In this document: one piece after another, positions 8,708-17,047 of the stretch | How the letters are laid out: each line of letters starts with the position of its first letter | Numbering within the stretch: position 1 is the first letter of the stretch | Assembly: GCA_947178145.1 (NCBI GenBank) | Contig: CAMWXE010000053.1 | Coordinates: 1-37,204 of the forward strand | Length of the DNA: 37,204 bases | From: an uncultured Lachnospiraceae bacterium | Lineage (GTDB): Bacteria > Bacillota > Clostridia > Lachnospirales > Lachnospiraceae | Direction: 5' to 3' | Program-made: the position numbers and the translations under genes | Notes under the pieces: model-generated | Database searches by the model: none | Told to the model about the DNA's origin: nothing | Seen by the model: only the letters and a program-made list of their open reading frames with translations

Positions 8708-10286
8708 TTCTCTCCTTATAATCGCTGGGCAAAATTCCAACAACCTGTTTAAACAACTTTGTAAAATAAGAGGCATTGGATATGCCGACCGCACAGCTGA
8801 TCTCCATAATATTCGCATTCGTTGTGAGCAGCAGCTCTTTCGCCCGCTCAACCTTTTGTTTTAGCAGGTACTGCTTGAAAGACATATTTTTTACAGACTT
8901 AAATACCCTGCCAAAATATACCGGATTCAGATGTACCTCTTCCGCCACCCGTCCGATCGACAATCCCTCTTCATCCAAATGTTCATCAATAAATGCACAC
9001 GCAATATTTACATATTCATTATAGTATTGTTCCTCTCCATATGGAATACTGTCTTTTCTATCTTTGACTGCATATAGAAAAATTTCATAACACATATGAA
9101 AAAGTTTTGATGCGGAATACCTGATCAAAGAGCTGTAAAATTCCTGAAGGCGTGTTCGAATCTCGTCATTCAGACCATATGTTTCCTTTAATACCAGCTC
9201 TACATGAACTGCAAGCTGATGGAGAAAAATTTTGTCTACGTTCTCATTCTTCCCCAGTGAGGGAAGAAATTCAATAAAAGCCTCCTTCAGCAATTCCTCA
9301 TCATTTTTCCGCATTGCAGATATGATACGGCGTTCCCTCTCGTATGGGTAATGACTGTCATCCTCTTCCCTGTCATCTACAACATTGTATTCCAGATCCG
9401 TTTCCAACTCACATGCAAGAGAATACAGTTGTATGCACTGGTTATAAGCTTTCTTCATTCCCTCAAATCCAGAAAATGCTTTGGATATTGCCGAAATGAC
9501 GTCAAATCCCAATTCATGCGGAACAGCATCAACCAGCATTTTTAATTTGTATAATTTATCATGATCTTCCAGATCCACAATAAAGATTCCTGCTCCGTCA
9601 GGACTTTTATATGTCCACAGATGATAGTCTTCTTTTATTTTTTTCTCCATATAGGAAAGCAGCGCAAAACGTTTTGCACTAAATTCACTAAATTCCTTTA
9701 CCTTATACACAATATCCACATCAATACATAAGACAGTATAGTGATGCCTTTCCACTTCATCTCTTGTAAAAGCGGCATAGTTTGCCTTAATTTCATCCAG
9801 TGTGAGCTCATCTGCCAGATAATGTTCAATCATATAAGCTCCGAAACCCTCTTTATTATCCGCCAGCAGTTCTTTCCATTGTTCGAATACAGCCTGTTTC
9901 TGTTTCTCCGCAACACAATGGTCATATACTTTTTTCATCGTCACCATCATTTCATCATTGACCGGTTTGACAATGTATTCAAGCGCTCCCAGTGCGCAGG
10001 CTTTTTTTGCGTATTCAAAGTCTTTATAGGCACTTAACACAACAAACTGTGTGTTTGGAGAAATGCTTTTTGCACGCTCCATAAGCGTTATTCCGTCCAT
10101 CTTTTTCATGCGGATATCCGTCAGGACGACATCAGGAATTTCTTCCTCGATCAGCTTCAGGGCAGCCTCGCCGTTCATTGCCGTTCCCACAATGCGAAAA
10201 CCGATCGCATTCCAGTCAAAGGTTGTCGTCATTCCCTGCAATATGATCTTTTCGTCATCTACAATAATCAATTTGAGCAGCTGCAT
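8700..10286 (-). CDS. YesN-type response regulator with AraC DNA-binding domain
   Basis: A 528-residue regulator. The start is ATG 10286 with GGAGG at 10295-10299, 8 nt upstream; the frame extends to 10346 but without a better site. The receiver domain begins LKLIIVDDEKIILQGM. The acidic pair is Asp10/Asp11 and the phosphoacceptor is Asp57 in VVLTDIRMKKMDG; the Lys of EYIVKPVND is also present. A central domain of about 280 residues has no motif I recognise. The C-terminal AraC domain has two helix-turn-helix units (GLSIGRVAEEVHLNPVYFGR and NIMEISCAVGISNASYFTK). Order and overlaps with the kinase and binding protein show one operon. The nearby maltodextrin promoter is a plausible target, which is inference. 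Confidence 0.94.
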   Translation of the reverse strand: MQLLKLIIVDDEKIILQGMTTTFDWNAIGFRIVGTAMNGEAALKLIEEEIPDVVLTDIRMKKMDGITLMERAKSISPNTQFVVLSAYKDFEYAKKACALGALEYIVKPVNDEMMVTMKKVYDHCVAEKQKQAVFEQWKELLADNKEGFGAYMIEHYLADELTLDEIKANYAAFTRDEVERHHYTVLCIDVDIVYKVKEFSEFSAKRFALLSYMEKKIKEDYHLWTYKSPDGAGIFIVDLEDHDKLYKLKMLVDAVPHELGFDVISAISKAFSGFEGMKKAYNQCIQLYSLACELETDLEYNVVDDREEDDSHYPYERERRIISAMRKNDEELLKEAFIEFLPSLGKNENVDKIFLHQLAVHVELVLKETYGLNDEIRTRLQEFYSSLIRYSASKLFHMCYEIFLYAVKDRKDSIPYGEEQYYNEYVNIACAFIDEHLDEEGLSIGRVAEEVHLNPVYFGRVFKSVKNMSFKQYLLKQKVERAKELLLTTNANIMEISCAVGISNASYFTKLFKQVVGILPSDYKERNA

Positions 10287-10334
10287 TCCACATTCCTCCA
10301 AATGAAAATCTATTACTGCATATAAAGTCTTGTT

Positions 10335-10491
10335 AGGAATTGTCAAGAAATAACTTGTTAATTTGACGCCGTATAAATGTTCAGCTGCAAAGAAGATAAT
10401 CGCAGGCGTAGCGGGCTACGTCAAGATTATCTGATGACGCAGATGAACATTTAGACAAGTCAAATTGATGAGTTATTTATTGACAGTTCCT
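10335..10491. repeat. 157-bp near-palindrome, MITE-like
   Basis: The two halves are imperfect reverse complements over their whole length. AGGAATTGTCAAGAAATAAC at 10335-10354 matches the complement of 10472-10491 at 18 of 20 bases. Further in, AATTTGAC, TAAATGTTCA, CTGC and AGATAATC pair with their partners, and the centre is a GTAGC/GCTAC stem with a 2-nt loop near 10411. The broken malQ frame enters the element at its right edge and loses its last residues there, as if the element had inserted into the end of that gene. No coding potential. It also separates the malQ remnant from the regulator gene. Confidence 0.75.
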
Positions 10492-11192
10492 TAATGTTTT
10501 CATGTACTTCTTGATTCTTTTTGAATACTCTCCCTACCCCATCTTCCAGCTCCAGTTCCCTCCCACTGTAGACGGCGTATTCATGCGTCCTTTTGTCCCT
10601 AATTTCAGATAATCCTGTATGGGTGTAATGACTGTATCTGCAACGCTCGCAAAACAACAACGAATCATTGCATCCGCCAGCTGTGCCGTTGTCACTCCAA
10701 TCCTCAATGCCACATTCGCTATACCAGCCTAATACAGTATTATCATGGGTTCCTGTATACACAGCACAATATCTATCATACTTATATGGCATATCGTTGC
10801 TTCCCTCACGACTGTCAAACGCAAACTGCAGTACTTTCATTCCGGGATAATCTGTTTTCCTTAATAATTTTACCACAGATTCCGCAATAAAACCCAAATC
10901 TTCGGCAATAATATTCATTTTTCCAAACACCCAGACAACTCATACCCCGGTCCTTTTTCCCACACGCCTTTCCGTGCAGTTTTCTCTCCATAGGGAATCG
11001 CATAGAAAGAATCAAATCCACGAGTACTTTCCATTGATAAACCGGGTTTCCCCACAACTGACCGTCTGCCGTAAATGCGTCTGGCGGACATCCTGCAACG
11101 CGAACCGGCATCAGTTCCTCGTCCAACGCAAAGAGCTCCGGATGCATCCAGGCATCTGCGCTGTCATAAGAAACATAAATCGGAATATAGAA
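10486..11192 (-). pseudogene. malQ: 4-alpha-glucanotransferase (MalQ), N-terminally deleted and frameshifted
   Basis: Reading on - just after the pullulanase stop, FYIPIYVSYDSADAWMHPEL followed by RVAGCPPDAFTADGQLWGNP is MalQ sequence from the middle of the protein. After NPVYQW the frame jumps to RGFDSFYAIPYGE in another frame. About 45 residues are lost, including the VRIDHFRG segment with the nucleophilic Asp. GVWEKGPGYEL, then MNIIAEDLGFIAESVVKLL, then TGTHDN follow with frameshifts. The final segment ITPIQDYLKLGTKGRMNTPS ends at an in-frame TAG. The N-terminal half is absent and the far C-terminus is replaced by the near-palindrome. It was presumably the last gene of the maltodextrin operon and cannot be functional. 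Confidence 0.9.
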
Positions 11193-11196
11193 CCGT

Positions 11197-13149
11197 CTAT
11201 CCCTGTCTTTGTATCAGAAACATGCAGCTTATCGGCGGTACTGTCACACTGCTGTCAGATTCTCCGATTTTTTCTGTACCTGCCTTATCACCTGACACAT
11301 GGATTTCCCATTTTCCCTTTGGAAGCATGACTTCCATTTCCTCCTGCTCTGGATTAAATATCATGCACAATTGTCTGGCAGATTCTCCATCTACCCCTTT
11401 ACAATCAATCAGACAAATAGTTTCCTCACCTCTTTGAATATCATAAAAAGTAATCCTGTCACGGATTTCCCTAATGTCATCAATTCGTAAAGCCGGGTGG
11501 TTTTTCCGAAATGCGATCAATCCTTTGTAGTAATCCCTCATTTCACGGCAGTCTGTATTCCGCAGGCAGTCCCATGAAATCGCATTAATGCCATCGCCTG
11601 CATCATAGCTGTTAGAATTTAACGTCCCGTCCGCATTTACTTTTCTGCGCACTAATTCTTCACCCGCCTGAATAAAAGGAATTCCCGCCGCTGCAAATAC
11701 AATTCCCGCTGCCAGCCTGTTATAACAGAGCAATGTCGCCCTGTCCGCCATCGGATCAGCCGCTTTCAGTTTATCATATAAAGTCAGATCGTCATGACAG
11801 CTTGCATAATTTACTACCTGCGCCGGAGAACATGCCCAATAAGGTATTCCCATCAGGTTACTTTTCAGACAGTCAGATCTTCCTGTTCCGCCATTGACAT
11901 ATCCTTTTTCGCCTGTATCAGAATTTCTCCCCCTGAGTAAATTTCTCATGGTATCGTTAAAGTATGCAAATTGCGGCGTCAGATACGAATTTTTTTGCGT
12001 TGCCATTTTTATTCCTGTTTTTGTCACATCTGTTGGCATCGCCCAGCCCTCTCCATAAAACAAGACCTCTGGTTTTATCGCATGGACACGCTCCACAATC
12101 TCATTGATCGTCCCGATATCCAGCAGACCGACCAGATCAAACCGGAATCCGTCTATATGATATTCCTCCACCCAGTACAGGACATTCTGCACAATATATT
12201 CCCTTACCATGGAGCGCTCACTTGCCGTATCATTTCCGCAGATCGAACCATTACTGTAAATCCCATCACTGTCAATCCTTGAAAAATACCCTGGAACAAT
12301 ATTGTTAAAACAGAATTTCTCTGCATCATAAACATGATTAAAAACAACATCCATGATCACGCCGATTCCTTTTTGGTGGAATGCTGCAACCATTTTCTTC
12401 GCTTCACGGATACGGATCTCTCCATGATACGGATCTGTTGCATAGGAACCTTCCGGCACAAAAAAGTTCTCTGGATCATATCCCCAGTTGTACTGTCCAT
12501 CCTTTGTTTCATCAACACTTGCATAGTCAAAAAAGGGCAGCAGATGAACATGTGTCACTCCCATATCGGCAATATAGTCAAGTCCGGTACAATCGCCCAT
12601 ACTATTTTGGGTTCTTTCCTCTGCCAGACCCAGGAACTTTCCTTTATTCTCTATTCCTGATTCTTTATGCACTGTCAGATCCCTGATATGTGCTTCATAA
12701 ATGATCGCATCTGTTACATTTTTATTCTGAAACGGGCTTTTGTCCATCTCCCATCCTTCCGGATCGGTTGAATCCAGATCAACCACCATCGCCCTCTCTC
12801 CATTTACACCAACCGCCTTTGCATATGGGTCGCAGCCTTCCCATTCACCATCGGCTGTCACGACAGAATAAGTATAGAATGTTCCGTGCAAATCGCCTTC
12901 TTTTTCAGCTGTCCAGACTCCATTTTGATACGGTTCCATCGCGATCTGTTCTGTCGCTTCTTTCTCACTGACAGATCCTCCGGGATATAAATTCACAAAT
13001 ACTTTTTCTGCTGTTGGCGCCCATACGCGAAACGTTGTCTTCTCCTTTGTCCATTCTGCCCCTAAATCTCCTTTCAGGTATGTATATAATCTTTCAAATT
13101 TCTCTGAGGAGTACCATGCTCCCAGTTTATTTCCTTTCATTGTCACCAT
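11197..13149 (-). CDS. pulA: Cytosolic type I pullulanase (GH13_14)
   Basis: This enzyme hydrolyses alpha-1,6 branch points in pullulan and branched dextrins. It has no signal peptide, so it should act on imported dextrins. A CBM48-like domain comes first (KTTFRVWAPTAEKVFVNLY, about residues 37-55). The type I signature YNWGYDP is at about 220-226, nucleophile Asp338 is in GFRFDL, acid/base Glu367 in YGEGW, and the transition-state Asp is in SCHDD near 453. I chose ATG 13149 because GGAG lies 8 nt upstream; an in-frame ATG at 13194 would add 15 residues but has a poor site. It follows the MalG-like gene on the same strand. A second, anchored pullulanase lies at 17048. Confidence 0.93.
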   Translation of the reverse strand: MVTMKGNKLGAWYSSEKFERLYTYLKGDLGAEWTKEKTTFRVWAPTAEKVFVNLYPGGSVSEKEATEQIAMEPYQNGVWTAEKEGDLHGTFYTYSVVTADGEWEGCDPYAKAVGVNGERAMVVDLDSTDPEGWEMDKSPFQNKNVTDAIIYEAHIRDLTVHKESGIENKGKFLGLAEERTQNSMGDCTGLDYIADMGVTHVHLLPFFDYASVDETKDGQYNWGYDPENFFVPEGSYATDPYHGEIRIREAKKMVAAFHQKGIGVIMDVVFNHVYDAEKFCFNNIVPGYFSRIDSDGIYSNGSICGNDTASERSMVREYIVQNVLYWVEEYHIDGFRFDLVGLLDIGTINEIVERVHAIKPEVLFYGEGWAMPTDVTKTGIKMATQKNSYLTPQFAYFNDTMRNLLRGRNSDTGEKGYVNGGTGRSDCLKSNLMGIPYWACSPAQVVNYASCHDDLTLYDKLKAADPMADRATLLCYNRLAAGIVFAAAGIPFIQAGEELVRRKVNADGTLNSNSYDAGDGINAISWDCLRNTDCREMRDYYKGLIAFRKNHPALRIDDIREIRDRITFYDIQRGEETICLIDCKGVDGESARQLCMIFNPEQEEMEVMLPKGKWEIHVSGDKAGTEKIGESDSSVTVPPISCMFLIQRQG

Positions 13150-13255
13150 ATACCCATCTCCATTTACATAAAATTCTTTCCTGTGTATAGACATTTACGG
13201 CCTATCACATAAAATGTATAGACCGTATCCCATCTGAAACAATATAACTTTATCA

Positions 13256-14113
13256 TTATCCTTTTGATGCTCCGCTTGCGATTCCCTCAACATAATACTT
13301 CTGCAGACATATAAAGAGAATAGCTATTGGTATGGATACCAGCACGCAGCCTGCTGCAAACTGGGTAAAATACTCTGTGATGAACTCACGCTCAAGCATC
13401 TTTGACAATCCCAAAGCAACGGTATAGTTATTATAATTATCCCCCATGATAACACTTGAAAAAATGTAATCCATCCATGGTCCGAGGAAAGATGTAAGTA
13501 CTGTATACACTGCAATCGGCTTTGAGAGCGGCAAAACAACCTTTAAAAATACCTGAATCTTTGTCGCTCCCTCCAGGAAAGCAGCCTCCTCGATCGTTTT
13601 TGGAATCGTGTCAAAAAAGCCTTTTGCCACAAAAAATCCAGCGCCGGAACCGCCTGAATATACCAGAATCAGCGCTAAAAGTGACTGACTGATACCAATA
13701 CCCTTTAAGATATAATAGACAGCAATCATTGACATGAACCCCGGAAACATCCCCAATATCATCGCGATATTCATCATGGGTTTTCTCATTTTGAAACGTA
13801 GCCTTGACATGACAAAGGATACCGAAAGTACGAATACTGTAGATATCAGACATGTGCATACAGCGACCAGCAGGGTATTTCCAAACCATTTCATAAAATA
13901 GAACTGAGAGTTCTCCGTAAGCAGCCGCACATAATTATTGAGCGTATAACCTTTTGGCAAGAAATAAGACGTATACGAACCTCTCTCTTCCCTGAAGGAT
14001 GCAAGAACCACCCAGAATATTGGAAAGATCCAGATAACTGACAATATCGAAAGTCCTATATAAGACAATACAACTTTTACTTTTTTCTTGAATTTTCCTG
14101 TCATTTTCATCAT
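13256..14113 (-). CDS. malG: MalG-like ABC sugar transporter permease
   Basis: A 285-residue inner-membrane permease with six predicted helices, the first at about 14-35 (LSYIGLSILSVIWIFPIFWV). The EAA loop that contacts the ATPase is EEAAFLEGATKIQVFLKVVL with following PLSKP, close to the MalG form. The ATG overlaps the MalF-like stop as ATGA (14110-14113), and GGAGGG lies 6 nt upstream, so the two permeases are translationally coupled. With the MalF-like partner and the binding protein it forms a maltodextrin importer. No ATPase gene is present, so a shared MsmX-type ATPase elsewhere is likely; that is inference from other Firmicutes. Confidence 0.93.
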   Translation of the reverse strand: MMKMTGKFKKKVKVVLSYIGLSILSVIWIFPIFWVVLASFREERGSYTSYFLPKGYTLNNYVRLLTENSQFYFMKWFGNTLLVAVCTCLISTVFVLSVSFVMSRLRFKMRKPMMNIAMILGMFPGFMSMIAVYYILKGIGISQSLLALILVYSGGSGAGFFVAKGFFDTIPKTIEEAAFLEGATKIQVFLKVVLPLSKPIAVYTVLTSFLGPWMDYIFSSVIMGDNYNNYTVALGLSKMLEREFITEYFTQFAAGCVLVSIPIAILFICLQKYYVEGIASGASKG

Positions 14114-15483
14114 TGAAATCCCTCCTCGTTATTGTAGGACGGTGTCTTTCTATATGTAAGAAGAGAAACGACCGCGGAAATAACAAATACCAGAATGCCG
14201 ATAACAGATGCATAACTGTAGTCCTTACTTCCAGTTGTCAATTTGTATAACCATGTCACCAGCAAGTCCGTTTTTCCTGCCTGATAGTAATCAAGTGTAC
14301 TTGGGCCGCCACCAGTCAACAGAAAAATGACATTGAAATTATTTACATTTCCTATAAACTGTGTGATCAGATACGGAGTCATTACAAACATAATGTACGG
14401 AAGTGTTATTTTTCTGAAAATTGTCGCACCATTTGCACCATCAATCTGGGCTGCCTCATATAACTCGCTTGGTATATTCATCAGGATACCTGTCGATATC
14501 AGCATCGTATATGGCGCTCCCAGCCACAGATTAATAACAATGACAATTGCTCTTGCCCATGTTGCATTCGTCAAAAACGGAAGGCTTCCTTCAATTAATC
14601 CTGCATTCCGCAACAGCACGTTCAATGCGCCCTCCGGCTGGAGCATCGTCTTCATGACAAGCAGTGAGACAAACTGCGGTACAGCCACCGAAAATACAAA
14701 CATGGTTCTCCAGAATTTCTTTCCTTTTACGATCTTGGAATTGATCCACAGTGCCAGAATAATACCGGCTAAAAAGCAGGTTATCGTTGCTACGACTGCC
14801 CAAAAAATCGTCCATCCAAGGATCGGCCAGAAACTTGCCCCTAACGGACTGTCACTGCGCAGCAATGTTGTAAAATTCTGAAATCCGACCCAGTCAAAAA
14901 GCTTTCCCGGAGGCTGGTGTGTGCTGTCATAATTTGTAAAAGCCACCAGAATCATATAGATCAATGGCAGTACTGTGAATATGAATATACCCATGACTGG
15001 CAGCAGCAGCAACGTAATATGCGCCTTTTTATCCATCAGCATACCAATTTCATCGCGCAGTTTCGGCGGCTTTTCACCTTTCTCCACCATCGCCTGCACA
15101 TCATATGCCGATTTGATATTCATCCTCCAAATCACAACAAAACATATCATTAATATCAGACCAACTATTCCATAAAGCAGCAGGAGCATGGAATTGTCAC
15201 CAGCTGCCATAACCTCAATCCCTTTTCTCTCATCAAACACCCAGCCCTGCTCCACAGTTCCAAGCGTGATGAATCCTTTGACTGCTTCCACCCCTGCTGT
15301 AATCATATAAAAGATAAATCCGATTTCCAGCAGCAGAAAAGTAAAACCTTTGACAATCTGACCGCGGAACAGGTTTCCTGCCCCAAATACTACAAACGCC
15401 AGTCTGGTAAAAATATCCCCTTGAAGCAACGCTTCCGGATATAACGAAAAATGTTTCCGGACTGCCTGACCAATGTTCACCAT
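14110..15483 (-). CDS. malF: MalF-like ABC sugar transporter permease
   Basis: A 457-residue permease. The N-terminal third carries extra helices (LAFVVFGAGNLF, FTFLLLEIGFIFYMI, LLLLYGIVGLILMICFVV) before the usual transport core, which begins at HITLLLLPVMGIFIFTVL. The long N-terminal extension is a feature of MalF-type maltodextrin permeases. The EAA loop is YEAAQIDGANGATIFRKITL followed by P. GGAGGGG lies just before the ATG. A strong hairpin separates it from the binding protein upstream, and it overlaps the MalG-like gene downstream by four bases. The partner ATPase is not in the window. Confidence 0.93.
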   Translation of the reverse strand: MVNIGQAVRKHFSLYPEALLQGDIFTRLAFVVFGAGNLFRGQIVKGFTFLLLEIGFIFYMITAGVEAVKGFITLGTVEQGWVFDERKGIEVMAAGDNSMLLLLYGIVGLILMICFVVIWRMNIKSAYDVQAMVEKGEKPPKLRDEIGMLMDKKAHITLLLLPVMGIFIFTVLPLIYMILVAFTNYDSTHQPPGKLFDWVGFQNFTTLLRSDSPLGASFWPILGWTIFWAVVATITCFLAGIILALWINSKIVKGKKFWRTMFVFSVAVPQFVSLLVMKTMLQPEGALNVLLRNAGLIEGSLPFLTNATWARAIVIVINLWLGAPYTMLISTGILMNIPSELYEAAQIDGANGATIFRKITLPYIMFVMTPYLITQFIGNVNNFNVIFLLTGGGPSTLDYYQAGKTDLLVTWLYKLTTGSKDYSYASVIGILVFVISAVVSLLTYRKTPSYNNEEGFQ

Positions 15484-15534
15484 GCTACCCCTCCATTCAT
15501 CAAATCCATGTGTGCCCGCATTTATATAAGGAGA

Positions 15535-15558
15535 GGTTTCTGCCCGAAGGCAGAAACC
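15535..15558 (-). promoter_or_regulatory. Intercistronic UUCG hairpin between binding protein and permease genes
   Basis: On - the transcript reads GGTTTCTGCC-TTCG-GGCAGAAACC: a perfect 10-bp stem closed by a C(UUCG)G tetraloop, one of the most stable RNA hairpins. It starts 19 nt after the binding-protein stop. TCTCCTTATA follows instead of a T-run, so it is not a classical terminator. Its place between malE- and malF-type genes fits a 3'-end stabiliser or partial attenuator that leaves more binding-protein mRNA than permease mRNA, as known for other mal operons; for this locus that is inference. Confidence 0.7.
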
Positions 15559-15576
15559 GTAATTCCCTGTTTCCTG

Positions 15577-16917
15577 TTATCCGATCGTAGCCAGGATGCT
15601 CTGCACCAGCACATCAAGTACATCCTGCATATTTTCTTCTGAAACTGCCCCGGCAATGCAATCCTGTCCAAATGCCTCCATCGGCGACCAGAAATTTGCA
15701 ATCTGCGTGATAGAAGACTGTACGGTAGATGCAAGCTCTGTCTGTGCTGCCAGAGTAGCAACTGCAGGACTCGCTGACAACAGCTCCTTATTTCCTACCA
15801 GATTCCTGTTGACTGGTGTGGCATTTCTCTCCGCAAACCTTAACTCCTGAATCTTCTCGCTTGTCAGGTAATTTGCAAGGAGCATCGCCTCTAACGGGTA
15901 CTTCGTCTGTGCATTCACTCCGTAAATGTTAAAGTTGACAATCGGGCTCGGCTGAACGACAGAACCATCACCATATGTAACTGTCGGGAACGTAGCTACA
16001 CCGAAATCCTCACCCAGGGAGTCCTCAATTGCTTCTGCGTTCCATGTACCGGTAATGGTTGCCCCCAAGGTACGATCTGCAAATCCACTCAGCAATAATG
16101 TGTCATCGTAATTTCCTACCTTTGGATTCTGTGTCAGACCAAGAATATAATTTCCCGCAAGGATGCCTTTTTCATTATTGAAAGAACATTCTGTAGGATC
16201 CTGTCCATTCTCACCGAATAAAGTACAGCCTGCACCAAAGAAAAATGATGCCATATACCAGCCGTTATCCAGATCCATTGCAAAATTCGTTGCACCACCC
16301 AGATCCTTTGCAAGCATTGTGTCCAGACTCTTCACTTCCTCTTCTGTATACATGCTCTTGTCATAATACATAAAGTAGGAATTGGATGTGCTTGGATATC
16401 CATACAGATCTGCCCCGATACAAGCTGACGCCACGGAATTTTCAATGTTTTCAGCTTCCACGGTTGCCCTGTCAGTAGTAATCTTATATAATGTACCTGC
16501 ATCTACAAGTGATGCTAACTGGTCAGAGGCAAACTCAAATACATCAGCCGCAGCTGCAGGATCCTTGAGCACTTCGTCCTTTGCATCAGCAGAACTGATC
16601 ACCGCCGTGTCAATCGTCCATCCTGCTGCTTCGGGATACTCTTCCTGAAACATTTTAATCGCTTCCTGCAGATAATACTGGTCATCCTGTGAGCCCCATA
16701 ATTTGAGCACCGCATCTGCAGCATATAAGGACTCCTCTGCAGGCCCCACCGTCTGCCCTGCGTCTGGCTGCGTCTGTCCTGGTTCCGCCTGTGCGGTTCC
16801 TGTGTTTGTTGTGTTTGTCTCCTTTGTACTGTCAGCCCCGTTGTTTGCCTGTCCGCATCCCACCATGCTGACTACCAGAGCAGTGGACAATAAAACACTG
16901 ATCAATCTTTTCTTCAT
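15577..16917 (-). CDS. Maltodextrin-binding lipoprotein (MalE-like)
   Basis: A 446-residue secreted lipoprotein. Signal sequence MKKRLISVLLSTALVVSMVG ends at a lipobox Cys (VGCGQ, Cys21). A Thr/Gln/Pro-rich linker follows (about residues 22-62) that would hold the domain off the membrane. The mature part starts AVLKLWGSQDDQYYLQEAI and contains GNYILGLTQNP, ATITGTWNAEAIEDSLG and LRFAERNATPVNRNLV, typical of maltose/maltodextrin binding proteins of cluster B. AACGGAGGAAT precedes the ATG. It is the first gene of the transport unit, with a candidate promoter at 16975-17003. It should deliver maltodextrins to the MalF/MalG-like permeases. Confidence 0.92.
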   Translation of the reverse strand: MKKRLISVLLSTALVVSMVGCGQANNGADSTKETNTTNTGTAQAEPGQTQPDAGQTVGPAEESLYAADAVLKLWGSQDDQYYLQEAIKMFQEEYPEAAGWTIDTAVISSADAKDEVLKDPAAAADVFEFASDQLASLVDAGTLYKITTDRATVEAENIENSVASACIGADLYGYPSTSNSYFMYYDKSMYTEEEVKSLDTMLAKDLGGATNFAMDLDNGWYMASFFFGAGCTLFGENGQDPTECSFNNEKGILAGNYILGLTQNPKVGNYDDTLLLSGFADRTLGATITGTWNAEAIEDSLGEDFGVATFPTVTYGDGSVVQPSPIVNFNIYGVNAQTKYPLEAMLLANYLTSEKIQELRFAERNATPVNRNLVGNKELLSASPAVATLAAQTELASTVQSSITQIANFWSPMEAFGQDCIAGAVSEENMQDVLDVLVQSILATIG

Positions 16918-16974
16918 AACTAAATTCCTCCGTTTTTGATAGATATTTGTTGATAACTTATTTCTGATAGACTC

Positions 16975-17003
16975 ATTATAATTCTTTCATCTGCCTTTCA
17001 TCT
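16975..17003 (-). promoter_or_regulatory. Candidate activator-dependent promoter with tandem 9-bp repeats
   Basis: On -, a perfect -10 TATAAT lies at 16980-16975. Upstream of it AGATGAAAG is repeated exactly twice, at 17003-16995 and 16992-16984, an 11-bp period that puts both copies on one face of the helix. The hexamer 17 nt upstream of the -10 is AGATGA, a poor -35, and it falls inside the distal repeat. Tandem direct repeats over a weak -35 are the usual layout of AraC-type activator sites, so the YesN-like regulator at 8700-10286 is a candidate binder. That assignment is inference. Confidence 0.5.
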
Positions 17004-17047
17004 ATCAACTTTTAAACCTGCAATAGCAAAAAATATACCACTGGTTT

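Noticed and set aside
8708..8851. A longer N-terminus for the sensor kinase
   Set aside because: This part only reads through the regulator gene in another frame; ATG 8707 has a good site and the usual 8-base overlap.
12334..12660. Frames antisense to the pullulanase and permease genes
   Set aside because: They are shadows of strongly coding sequence and lack ribosome sites.
15535..15558. A Rho-independent terminator
   Set aside because: The stem is ideal but no T-run follows on -, so I list it as an intercistronic hairpin.
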